A DNA stretch of 64,000 nt from positions 39,396 through 103,395 of the forward strand of contig NZ_BILX01000019.1 in the NCBI RefSeq assembly GCF_004000785.1, written 5' to 3'. The stretch's first letter is position 1. Every line of letters begins with the position of its first letter. Position numbers and translations under genes: made by a program. The stretch is from Paenibacillus ehimensis NBRC 15659. GTDB lineage: Bacteria; Bacillota; Bacilli; Paenibacillales; NBRC-103111. This document shows positions 34,932 through 43,124 of the stretch, piece by piece. The notes under the pieces were generated by a model. It worked only from the letters and a program-made list of their open reading frames with translations, was not told the DNA's origin and searched no databases.

Positions 34932-35007
34932 GATGACCTCTCCTTATGGATATAATGGCTGCATACTTAGGCATGATCCCCAGTTTTTCCTTTAAGCATG
35001 CAGAGTG

Positions 35008-35036
35008 ATTATGTTACATCAAAATAGTAAAATCAA
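35008..35036 (-). promoter_or_regulatory. promoter of the SDR gene
   Basis: Minus strand TTGATT (35036-35031), 17 nt, CATAAT (35013-35008). Just upstream is GTAACTATCTTACG-type sequence that could bind a regulator. Confidence 0.5.
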
Positions 35037-35183
35037 GTACTCACTTTTTCGTAAGATAGTTACCTTTTATATACTACCCGGCTTCAAATCACTGATTTGA
35101 AACACGCCAAGCAGTCATCTGCATGAAGCGCCGCAACTCCGGACTGGCCTGCACTCCATCAGATGAGGCGCCAGGTGGCGATT

Positions 35184-35220
35184 TTATTCATGAATAATAT
35201 TCGAAAAAACCAACATTTTA
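35184..35220 (+). promoter_or_regulatory. possible forespore (sigma F/G) promoter with palindrome
   Basis: GAATA (35192-35196), 17 nt, CATTTTA (35214-35220) fits the sigma F/G patterns GHATR and CATWHTA. A 14-bp perfect palindrome TTATTCATGAATAA (35184-35197) overlaps the -35. About 44 nt before the DUF3231 start. Confidence 0.35.
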
Positions 35221-35263
35221 TTAATAATGGGTCGGGTAAAGCTTTATCAAAATGGAGGAAATG

Positions 35264-36286
35264 ATGAAAATCGAGCTTAATACAAACAAAAAATTAAATT
35301 CAGCTGAGCAGGCCAAGCTGTGGGCGACTTACATGGGAAATTCGATGGCTTCATGCGTTTTAAGTCATATGCTCCACCATGTTGAAGACCAGGAAATCAA
35401 GAAAGTCGTGGAGAATGCGCTTATTTTGACAGAACAATTCGTACAGGGTGTCAAGGATCTATTTATCCAAGAACATTATCCCCTTCCCATCGGATTCACA
35501 CAAGATGATGTTAATGTAAGGGCACCAAGGTTGTTCGCTGACGAATTTTATCTTTATTATTTGAGATATACGAGCAAAGCTGGATTAAGTATTTATGGAA
35601 TCGCTCTCCCTTTAATGACAAGACCAGATATTCGGGTCTTCTTTACCCAATGTTTAAACTCAACAACGAAATTGATCAATCAGGTCAACGAGATGTTGAG
35701 TAAAAAAGGCTTTGTAGCAGAAGCTCCCTATATTCCTTATCCGAGCCAGGTCGATTTTATAAAAAAACAAAGCTATCTGAACGGTTTTTTGGGAGATGTC
35801 AGACCACTACAAGCTTTGGAGATCACTCATCTATTCGACAACATAGAAAATAACGCGATAAGCAAGTGTATTTTAATCGGGTTCAGTCAAGTCGCCCAAT
35901 TAGACCAAGCTAAATCTTTTTTTCTAAGGGGCAAACAAATTGCCGCCAAACATTATGACATCTGCAGCAAAATGCTTGAAAAGGAGAATTTATCATCGCC
36001 TTCCATTCTTGATCCCTTGGTAACGACTTCCACAATCCCTCCATTTTCAGATAAACTAATGCTGGCCCATAAACTGGATATGTTTTCAATGAGGATACGT
36101 GGTTATGGAAATGCCTTAGCCTTCTCCGCAAGACATGATGTAACAGCAGCCTATGGACGTCTTTTATTGGAAGTGGGGAATTACGTCGAGGATGGCGCCA
36201 ATATTTTGATTGATCATGGCTGGTTGGAGCAACCGCCCCAAGCTGCAGATCGCGAAGCTCTAGCAAGCGTAGGCAGACATGAGTGA
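35264..36286 (+). CDS. DUF3231 family protein
   Basis: 340 residues. Two homologous helical halves are visible (AEQAKLWATYMGNSMASCVLSHMLHHVED and ALEITHLFDNIENNAISKCILIGFSQVAQ), each with metal-ligand-like His/Glu residues, as in DUF3231, a Bacillales family with a ferritin-like helical look. The true start is likely the second of the ATG ATG pair, 5 nt after GGAGG; the ATG at 35252 contains the ribosome site. Its DNA is more AT-rich than its neighbours. Function unknown; the possible forespore promoter hints at a sporulation link. Confidence 0.75.
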   Translation: MKIELNTNKKLNSAEQAKLWATYMGNSMASCVLSHMLHHVEDQEIKKVVENALILTEQFVQGVKDLFIQEHYPLPIGFTQDDVNVRAPRLFADEFYLYYLRYTSKAGLSIYGIALPLMTRPDIRVFFTQCLNSTTKLINQVNEMLSKKGFVAEAPYIPYPSQVDFIKKQSYLNGFLGDVRPLQALEITHLFDNIENNAISKCILIGFSQVAQLDQAKSFFLRGKQIAAKHYDICSKMLEKENLSSPSILDPLVTTSTIPPFSDKLMLAHKLDMFSMRIRGYGNALAFSARHDVTAAYGRLLLEVGNYVEDGANILIDHGWLEQPPQAADREALASVGRHE

Positions 36287-36347
36287 ATCGTTTGGCATCG
36301 CCTTATTTCACCTTTTGCGCATACCTCAATCCTTTCTAATTAGCATG

Positions 36348-36374
36348 AAAAAAGAGACCGGAAGGTGCGGTCTC
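36348..36374 (-). terminator. terminator of the cellulase operon
   Basis: Minus strand GAGACCG, 7-nt loop, CGGTCTC, then six T. It lies 18 nt past the GH5 stop. Confidence 0.85.
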
Positions 36375-36391
36375 AAAATACGATCTGACTT

Positions 36392-38059
36392 TTACGAAGC
36401 TGTCCCTGAAACGCCCGCACCGTTCTTCGTTATCGTGTAATTGACAACGGCACCGCTCCAGAAGTGGAATTTCAGATTCACCACTCCGTCGTTCACCTCT
36501 TTGAAGAAATTCGGTGTAAGCGTGATTTGGTTCTCGGAGTAGGAAGGCGCGAACGCGTAGCCAAATTCCTTGAATGGCGTCCAGTTTTGAGGACCGGCAT
36601 TGCTGCCGTCTGCGTAAACGGCCTCCATCGTAGCAAGACGGTCACCGTTGAACGCTGTCGGGATCACGAAGGAGCCGGTCGTGCCTGAAGCGTTTTCAAG
36701 CTTCGGCGTGTTGTAATGGAGCACATGGAAGCTCCAATTGGCGCCCGCGCTGAATTGGGCCGACAATACCGCCTTCTCCCCGAGCCCGCCGGAAATCAGC
36801 TTGGAGAGATAGTTGGCTTTGATGGTCAATACGTTTCCATTGATCTTATAATCTCTGCCGGATTTCAACGTGGTATTTCCGTTCTTGAGCGAGACAAACC
36901 TGTTCCCGTTCAAGTTAAGGTCGATCGCAGCATCCGTGACCCCTGCGCCTTGCTTGAGGAAGATCAGATCGGTCGAGGCGGTGGACGAACGGCCTGTCAA
37001 GCTTGCCATGATCACGTTGTAGAGCTCCGGATCGTTCCACTGGAACGTGTTCCGGTTAAAATGCTGACCGTTGTCCCACAGCATGTGGGTGATCTTTTTC
37101 GACCTGGCATATTGGGTCAGGTACTCAAAATATTTCAGCATCTCGCCATGCTCGATCGTTCCCGTATTTTTGTCGAAGCCGAGCAATCCGTATTCGCCCA
37201 GTATAACGGGGATACCGTTAGCGACAAACGTATGATGGATACGGTCAAACGAGGTAACGATATCGTTAATCGACGAATCATCGAACCTGGTTTCACCCGC
37301 GATGTTGACGCTGAACGGCCAGTATCCGTAATAATGCACGGTGGCGATCAAATTCGGATCGTTCAGATTGGACACCGTAGTGGAAACCGAATTTAGATAT
37401 TCCTGTCCGGAGTTGGTCCATAGCGTCGGCAGCACGAGCGGACGAACGGCATTTTTGCCTCCGGAAGCCCTGACGATGCGAAAAAAGGATGTATTGAGCT
37501 CGTCGAGCAGTGCCATTTGCGCTGCATCATCGACACCCTCAAAAACAGGCTCGTTCACGCTTTCGAACATCAGCTTGCTGGAATGGTTCTTGAATCGGTC
37601 GGCGAGTTGTGTCCATGCTGCATTGAAGCGGGCCAGCACTTCGTCGTGTTTCGCCGGCATCGCGTTAATCCATTGCCACGAGTCGTGATGGATATTGATC
37701 ATGACGTACAGACCTGCATCCAGCGACCAATCGACAACTTGCTGTACCCGGTCCATGAACGCCGGATCGATCGTATAGTCCGGAGCGCCGCCCATCCGGT
37801 GACTCCATGTGATCGGAATCCGGATGCTTTTGAAGCCCTGGGCGGAAATTTGTTGAATCAACGACGGAGTAATCTCAGGGTTGCCCCATGACGTTTCGCT
37901 GTCTGTCGCGTCAAGAGAATTGCCCAAATTCCATCCGGGCTGCATCGCGCTAACATAGGCCTGCATGCTGGGTGCGGCTGATGCCGCGGGCGAAAAAAGC
38001 GACAGCATCAATGCAAGGGCCATCATGAGGGACAGTAATGATTTTCTGCGTTTTGTCAT
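36392..38059 (-). CDS. secreted GH5 endoglucanase with X2 and CBM46 modules
   Basis: 555 residues from the ATG at 38059 (AAAGGAG 7 nt upstream). A Sec signal ends near ASAA (residue ~29). The GH5 barrel (~35-360) has SVNEP with acid/base Glu170 and LGEYG with nucleophile Glu289. Then an Ig-like X2 module (~365-450, LNLNGNRFVSLKNGNTTL) and a C-terminal ~100-residue module resembling CBM46 (FHFWSGAVVNYTITKNG). This is the architecture and length of Bacillus halodurans Cel5B, a GH5 subfamily 4 enzyme active on beta-1,4-glucan and xyloglucan. Acts outside the cell. 56 nt after the GH12 gene on the same transcript. Confidence 0.87.
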   Translation of the reverse strand: MTKRRKSLLSLMMALALMLSLFSPAASAAPSMQAYVSAMQPGWNLGNSLDATDSETSWGNPEITPSLIQQISAQGFKSIRIPITWSHRMGGAPDYTIDPAFMDRVQQVVDWSLDAGLYVMINIHHDSWQWINAMPAKHDEVLARFNAAWTQLADRFKNHSSKLMFESVNEPVFEGVDDAAQMALLDELNTSFFRIVRASGGKNAVRPLVLPTLWTNSGQEYLNSVSTTVSNLNDPNLIATVHYYGYWPFSVNIAGETRFDDSSINDIVTSFDRIHHTFVANGIPVILGEYGLLGFDKNTGTIEHGEMLKYFEYLTQYARSKKITHMLWDNGQHFNRNTFQWNDPELYNVIMASLTGRSSTASTDLIFLKQGAGVTDAAIDLNLNGNRFVSLKNGNTTLKSGRDYKINGNVLTIKANYLSKLISGGLGEKAVLSAQFSAGANWSFHVLHYNTPKLENASGTTGSFVIPTAFNGDRLATMEAVYADGSNAGPQNWTPFKEFGYAFAPSYSENQITLTPNFFKEVNDGVVNLKFHFWSGAVVNYTITKNGAGVSGTAS

Positions 38060-38115
38060 CTGTTTTCTCCTTTTCCGAATATACAAAATAACGGAAATAA
38101 GACAGCAATCCGGTT

Positions 38116-38913
38116 TTATTGAACGTTAACGCTGTAGCGGTTGATGTGCATTTGACCGGTGCCTGTAAAAATTTCCGAACCGAACTGCACGCTGCTGATG
38201 AATTTGGCGTTGCTCATCCATTTTTTAGTGTAAACGATGTAGTTTATAAAATCCCGGAGGTTCAAGCTGCTGCTGGTTGTATTGGAAGTCCGGACGAAGG
38301 AATACACATTCCAGCCCGTAGTTTGTGCAGCGCTATCGTAAATGAAGCCTTTATACAGATTCCAGGAGCTGCCTCCGAGGGAAACGGTTTCAACATAAGA
38401 GCCGGCCGGACTCGCATTCGTGTTGTTCAGCCAAATCATCACTTCATCGGTCGGCCTGGAGCCGGTGCCGGCATTGTTCGTGTCGTGCATCCATATATCG
38501 TAGGCGGTATTATAAGATCCGCTCGCACTGATGGAATAGTTCACGGAAGCGTTGATGCTCTTGTTATCCCAAATTCGCGCGGGAAAGCCGCTTCCCGCCG
38601 TATAGCCGTTCGTCCAGTGCCAGCCCGAGACGATGGACGGATACGCTTTGACGCTGCCAGGATTAGCAGTTTTCCAATCCCAAGTCCAGCCCATATCGTT
38701 ATCGTTATTGTGATACACCGTTTGCCACCAACCGCTTCCGGCATTGCCGCTGCCCCAGGTATTGTTAAAAACATAATACTTGCCGTTCCCCCAATACAGC
38801 TTCGCTCCGGGGGTAGAGGTCGAAGCGGCATACACTGCGGAAGCGAGCAGCAGCATGATCGCAGTTGCAATCAGGAAAGATACCTTCACTTTTTTACCGA
38901 AAAAAGCTTTCAC
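38116..38913 (-). CDS. secreted GH12 endoglucanase/xyloglucanase
   Basis: 265 residues with a signal peptide ending near VYAA (~30). The jelly-roll GH12 markers are DEVMIWLN with nucleophile Glu157 and VQFGSEIFTG with acid/base Glu247, plus many aromatic and Asn residues (NNTWGS). Cleaves internal beta-1,4 bonds in glucan or xyloglucan. Start is GTG at 38913 with AGAGGAG ~13 nt upstream. First gene of a two-gene operon with the GH5 enzyme. A cre-like site (38957-38970) lies just upstream, indicating carbon catabolite repression. Confidence 0.87.
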   Translation of the reverse strand: MKAFFGKKVKVSFLIATAIMLLLASAVYAASTSTPGAKLYWGNGKYYVFNNTWGSGNAGSGWWQTVYHNNDNDMGWTWDWKTANPGSVKAYPSIVSGWHWTNGYTAGSGFPARIWDNKSINASVNYSISASGSYNTAYDIWMHDTNNAGTGSRPTDEVMIWLNNTNASPAGSYVETVSLGGSSWNLYKGFIYDSAAQTTGWNVYSFVRTSNTTSSSLNLRDFINYIVYTKKWMSNAKFISSVQFGSEIFTGTGQMHINRYSVNVQ

Positions 38914-38956
38914 AATAAAAGATCACTCCTCTGAAAAATGTTATACTCAAGTCTTT

Positions 38957-38970
38957 AGAAAGCGCCTTCA
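38957..38970. promoter_or_regulatory. cre-like CcpA operator of the GH12-GH5 operon
   Basis: AGAAAGCGCCTTCA matches 12 of 14 positions of TGWAANCGNTNWCA; the other strand reads TGAAGGCGCTTTCT, also 12 of 14. It lies about 45 nt before the GH12 start. Confidence 0.55.
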
Positions 38971-39167
38971 AAACAGTAAAGTTGTCCCTCCCTTCCTCGG
39001 CAGAGGCCGCCGAAGCTTCGTGGATCCGCTGCAGCCTTCCCGCTCTGGATGTCCTTCGGCGCCCCGCCATCGTTAGTTCCATTTTATTACTCCTCTCCCC
39101 CAGAAAAAAATATTAAATTAAAGAAATACAAAAAAACGGAACTTAGTGCCGCAGAGCTTAAACTCAC

Positions 39168-39197
39168 TTGACAACCCTTCACATCCAGTAATAATCT
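39168..39197 (+). promoter_or_regulatory. promoter of the AraC-GH3 operon
   Basis: TTGACA (39168-39173), 18 nt, TAATCT (39192-39197), about 85 nt before the regulator start. Confidence 0.5.
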
Positions 39198-39281
39198 TAA
39201 GATATAATTTCCATTATCCTTTAAACATCATGCGTTTGGCTTTCAAAATAATAAAATACGGAAGTTTGGTGAAACAAACTG

Positions 39282-40106
39282 ATGTTCGGGATGAAGACAC
39301 ACTTGATGTTAACGACGCCGGAACAGACCATTCCCTTCTTCATTGAATGCATCGGATTTAATCCGGAACAGGAGACCGTCATTCGTCACGAAGGTTACGG
39401 TTATTACCATTGGTTGCAAACGGTTTCAGGCCAGGGAGAAATCTTCTTGGGCGACCGGTCCTACTTGCTTCCTCCCAACCACGGCATTCTGTTAATGCCG
39501 CATGTCGCGCATCGCTATCATATGCACGGGGACAGATGGTCAACCTGCTATTTGACCTTCGACGGACCGCAAGTCGCCCCATTCTTGTCGATCCTGGGCA
39601 TTCGTGTATCCACGGTCTATTGCTGGTCGGCGGACACGGAATTGGAGAAAGTGATTGAACAAGCCTTGGAATCGGCTCTTGTTACCCACGATGTAACGGG
39701 GTTGGATAATTCGATCGCCGTCTATCGTTTTCTTGTCAAACTGAAGAGACATGGAAGAACCGATGGGGCGCCTTCCATACAGAGCCTTGCCGAACGTTTG
39801 ACGCCGCTGCTTCACTATCTTGATGCAGAATATCGCAATCCCGATCTTGGCACGGCCGATATGGCCGACCACGTCCGGATCAGCCCGAGACATCTGAACT
39901 CCCTGTTCAAAAAAGCGTTCGGCTTCACACCGTACCAATATCTCCTTAACCTCCGGATCCGCAAGGCGAAGGAGCTTCTTGGCAGCAAACGTTCCATGTC
40001 CGTACAGCAAATAGCGGAAATGACCGGCTTTCGCAATTCAAGCAATTTTATCGCGACGTTTCGCAAGCATGAGCGCATTACGCCCGACCAATATCGGCAA
40101 GCTTAA
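39282..40106 (+). CDS. AraC-family regulator with cupin sensor domain
   Basis: 274 residues. N-terminal AraC-type cupin (GYGYYHWLQTVSGQGEIFLGDRSYLLPPNHGILLMPHVAHRY) binds a sugar, and two C-terminal helix-turn-helix motifs (TADMADHVRISPRHLNSLFKKAFG and VQQIAEMTGFRNSSNFIATFRKHERITP) bind DNA. GGTGA precedes the ATG. It is upstream of the GH3 gene by 21 nt on the same strand, so it probably controls that gene and perhaps the divergent GH12-GH5 operon. A later in-frame ATG four codons on is possible. Confidence 0.85.
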   Translation: MFGMKTHLMLTTPEQTIPFFIECIGFNPEQETVIRHEGYGYYHWLQTVSGQGEIFLGDRSYLLPPNHGILLMPHVAHRYHMHGDRWSTCYLTFDGPQVAPFLSILGIRVSTVYCWSADTELEKVIEQALESALVTHDVTGLDNSIAVYRFLVKLKRHGRTDGAPSIQSLAERLTPLLHYLDAEYRNPDLGTADMADHVRISPRHLNSLFKKAFGFTPYQYLLNLRIRKAKELLGSKRSMSVQQIAEMTGFRNSSNFIATFRKHERITPDQYRQA

Positions 40107-40127
40107 CTACAAAGGAGTGAAAGCTGC

Positions 40128-42980
40128 TTGGAAACCTCCATTTCCTATCCTTTTCAAAATGTGAATTTGCCTTTGGAAGAACGTGTTCGGGACCTTGTAT
40201 CCCGTCTTACGCTCGAGGAGAAAATTTCGCTTATGCCTACCAAACAGGCCGCAGTGACACGTCTTGGGATCTCCGAGTACTGGGTTGGCGGGGAGGCCGC
40301 ACACGGTCTGGTCGCGCGCGACAGTGTGACGACCGTATTCCCGCAAACGTTGGGCTTAGCCTGCACCTGGAACACGGAGTTAATGCAGTCCATCGGCAGT
40401 GTGATCGGCGATGAGGCGCGTGCCTGCTACAAGAAAAGAAACGGTCTGAACGGACTCACGCTCTGGGCTCCTACCGTAGACATGGCTCGTGATCCGAGAT
40501 GGGGACGCACGGAAGAGGCCTATGGCGAGGACCCGCACTTAACGGGAAGCATGTCGACAGCCTTTGCCAAGGGGATGCGCGGCAGCCATCCCTTCTACAT
40601 AAAAGCGGTTGCGACTTTGAAGCACTTTTATGCCAATAACAACGAGAAGGACCGGTTGACAAGCTCGTCCGTCATCGATCCGCGAAATAAGCGGGAGTAT
40701 TACTTGAGGGCGTTCGAGCTGTCGATCCGCGAAGGCGCGGTTCATTCCTTAATGACGGCTTACAACTCGATTAACGGTACCCCGGCGATCTGTCATCCCG
40801 ACGTGAATGGGATCCTGAAGGAGGAATGGAAACTGGACGGTTTCATCGTATGCGATGGAGAGGATATGCATCAGACCGTTGACGAGCATAAGTACTGCGA
40901 TACCTATGCCGAAGCCGTGGCCTTGGCGATCAAAGGCGGCATTGACTGCATAACGGACAATGCCGGACTTGTGATGCGATCGATTCGCGAAGCCTTGGAG
41001 CAAGGGCTCCTTGAGGAAGCGGACTTGGACCGGGCACTGCGTAACGTATTCCGAATCCGCATGCGGCTGGGGCAATTTGACCCTGAGGAAAATAATCCTT
41101 ATGCGCAAATCCCCGAAACCGTTATTTATCATCCGGAACATCGCGAGTTAGCGCTAAGGGCGGCACGCGAGTCCATCGTACTCTTGAAGAATCAAAACCG
41201 CATGCTTCCGCTCCAACGAGAGAACATTCGGAAGCTGGCCGTCATCGGTCCGCTGGCCGATGTGGTTTGCCGCGACTGGTATACAGGACATCCGCCTTAC
41301 CGGATTTCGCCTCTGCAAGGCATCGTAAGCAAGCTGTCTGCGCAAGCCGTTCTGTTCAAGGACGGCTGCGATCTGGTTACGCTGCAGTCCGCCGCCAATC
41401 GGCACTATGTCGGTCCGAAGGGATATGCCGACGGAACGCTAGCAGCGGATAAGCCGGCTGCGGGCAGCGGAGAATGGTTTCAGGTAACCGACTGGGGATG
41501 GGGAAGCCACACGTTGCGGGCGATCGCTAACGGCAATTACATGACGACCAACGACCGCGTAGTAAGCGCAGCGTCCCAAGAAATTTGGGGGTGGTTCGTC
41601 AAAGAGCAGTTCACCTTCGATCCGCAGGATGACGGAACTGTCGCGATCCACACGTGGAACGGCAGGATTGTGTCGGCGGATGAACAGTCTCTCCGCGTGA
41701 AGGACGATACGCATATCGGCGAAGCCGAAAAATTTGTAAAGCGGACCGTCGTCGACGGGATCGCCGAAGCCGTGAAGGCCGCTCGCGAGAGTGACACTGC
41801 CATTGTCGTCGTTGGCAATCACCCGCTCATTAACGGCAAGGAAGAAATCGACCGCCCGGATCTTACGCTTCCTCCGCATCAGGAAAAGCTCATCCAAGAG
41901 GTGTACAAGGCCAACCCGAATACCGTGGTTGTCGTTGTAGGAAGCTATCCCTTCGCTCTAAACTGGGTTCAGCAAAATATTCCGGCCGTCGTCTACACGG
42001 CCCATGGCGGCCAAGAGCTGGGAACCGCGATTGCGGATGTGCTGTTTGGCGATTATAACCCGGCCGGCCGTTTGAACATGACCTGGTACCGATCCGCCGA
42101 TCAGCTGCCGGATATGATGGATTACGACATTATCAAAGGAAAGCGCACTTATATGTATTTTGACGGCAACCCGCTGTATCCGTTCGGGTACGGTCTTTCC
42201 TACACGAGCTTCGAATACAGAGACTTGAAAATCAGCAAGCTGAGGATGTCTGCCGATGAGAAGGTGAACGTGAGAGTAACGGTTGAAAATAAGGGGCAGC
42301 GTGCAGGGGATGAAGTGGTACAGCTCTATTTGCGGGCTAACGGATCCCGGGTAAAACGCCCGTTCAAGCAGCTGCAGGGCTTCAAGCGCATCCATTTGCG
42401 GCCCGGCGAGAAGCGGACAGTGGAATTCATTCTTTCCGGAACGGACTTGGCTTATTGGGACGTCAGCCGCAACCGGTATGCGGTCGAAACCGGAATTTAC
42501 ACCCTCATGGTCGGCGGGTCTTCCGCGGATATTTATTTGGAATCCGCCATTCAAGTGAACGGTGAAACGGTTCCGCCGAGAAACTTGTTTCAGATCACCC
42601 AAGCCGAAAATTACGACGATTATTCCGGTATCCGGTTGGACGAATGCCGCGATACAGGTGCCGGTCCAGGCGGCTCAAGGTTGGCGGGCGTCTGTGTGAC
42701 CGGACGAGACGGCGATTGGATATGCTACAAGGATGCGGATTTGGGCGAAGGCCCGCATTTCTTCGAAGCGCGCGCTGCCAGCAGCGATGGAGGCAGCATC
42801 GAAGTACGGCTTCATAGCCCTGACGGCACGCTGATCGGAACGTGCCCGGTTCCAGCGGCCGGCAGCAAGCAAAAGTGGCAGACACACGCTTGCACAATTA
42901 CCGGCTCATCCGGCAAGCACACCGTCTTTCTGAAATTTACAGGCAATATTAAGATCAGCTGGTTTCGATTTATTTCATAA
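40128..42980 (+). CDS. GH3 beta-glycosidase with beta-trefoil-like insert and CBM6-like tail
   Basis: 950 residues, no signal peptide. GH3 barrel (~1-360) with WAPTVDMARDPRWGRTEEAYGEDP and nucleophile Asp243 in GFIVCDGEDMH. The second GH3 domain is split by a ~120-residue insert (418-540: WGSHTLRAIANGNYMTTND..FDPQDDGTVAIHTWNGRIVS) of the fascin/beta-trefoil kind. Then the alpha/beta sandwich continues (IVVVGNHPLINGKEEIDRPDLTLP), an FN3-like domain (~715-790) and a CBM6-like domain (~815-950, QAENYDDYSG...DWICYKDADLG). Removes terminal beta-linked glucose or xylose from oligosaccharides. Start TTG with AAAGGAGTGA 7 nt upstream. Confidence 0.83.
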   Translation: METSISYPFQNVNLPLEERVRDLVSRLTLEEKISLMPTKQAAVTRLGISEYWVGGEAAHGLVARDSVTTVFPQTLGLACTWNTELMQSIGSVIGDEARACYKKRNGLNGLTLWAPTVDMARDPRWGRTEEAYGEDPHLTGSMSTAFAKGMRGSHPFYIKAVATLKHFYANNNEKDRLTSSSVIDPRNKREYYLRAFELSIREGAVHSLMTAYNSINGTPAICHPDVNGILKEEWKLDGFIVCDGEDMHQTVDEHKYCDTYAEAVALAIKGGIDCITDNAGLVMRSIREALEQGLLEEADLDRALRNVFRIRMRLGQFDPEENNPYAQIPETVIYHPEHRELALRAARESIVLLKNQNRMLPLQRENIRKLAVIGPLADVVCRDWYTGHPPYRISPLQGIVSKLSAQAVLFKDGCDLVTLQSAANRHYVGPKGYADGTLAADKPAAGSGEWFQVTDWGWGSHTLRAIANGNYMTTNDRVVSAASQEIWGWFVKEQFTFDPQDDGTVAIHTWNGRIVSADEQSLRVKDDTHIGEAEKFVKRTVVDGIAEAVKAARESDTAIVVVGNHPLINGKEEIDRPDLTLPPHQEKLIQEVYKANPNTVVVVVGSYPFALNWVQQNIPAVVYTAHGGQELGTAIADVLFGDYNPAGRLNMTWYRSADQLPDMMDYDIIKGKRTYMYFDGNPLYPFGYGLSYTSFEYRDLKISKLRMSADEKVNVRVTVENKGQRAGDEVVQLYLRANGSRVKRPFKQLQGFKRIHLRPGEKRTVEFILSGTDLAYWDVSRNRYAVETGIYTLMVGGSSADIYLESAIQVNGETVPPRNLFQITQAENYDDYSGIRLDECRDTGAGPGGSRLAGVCVTGRDGDWICYKDADLGEGPHFFEARAASSDGGSIEVRLHSPDGTLIGTCPVPAAGSKQKWQTHACTITGSSGKHTVFLKFTGNIKISWFRFIS

Positions 42981-43067
42981 AGCAAGAATCAGGCAAATCG
43001 CCATAATGCTCTCCTATTCAAAGTAAATCGGTAGACGCGGCGGACAAAGCGGCCAGATCTAAGATTG

Positions 43068-43101
43068 CAACAAAATGGGTTGAGGATTCTGTCCCCAACC
43101 C
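43068..43101 (-). terminator. terminator between GH3 and GH26
   Basis: GGGTTG-A-GGA, 5-nt loop, TCC-C-CAACCC. On the minus strand it is followed by ATTTTGTT, so it mainly ends the GH26 transcript; it could also slow the convergent GH3 transcript. Confidence 0.55.
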
Positions 43102-43124
43102 ACATGCTTCCCGGGGCCCGCACC

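Larger units (their letters stand above)
38914..39281. other. 368-bp divergent region between GH12 and the AraC regulator
   Basis: Contains the cre-like site and promoter-like sequences for GH12 on the left, a GC-rich patch near 39000-39070 of unknown role, and a promoter for the AraC gene on the right. No convincing gene. Confidence 0.6.

Noticed and set aside
34215..34955. Plus-strand frame (246 codons) opposite the SDR gene
   Set aside because: The SDR catalytic motifs on the minus strand leave no doubt; the reverse has no family features.
38894..39082. 62-codon minus-strand frame across the GH12 leader
   Set aside because: Overlaps the cre-like site and promoter region; no support as a protein.
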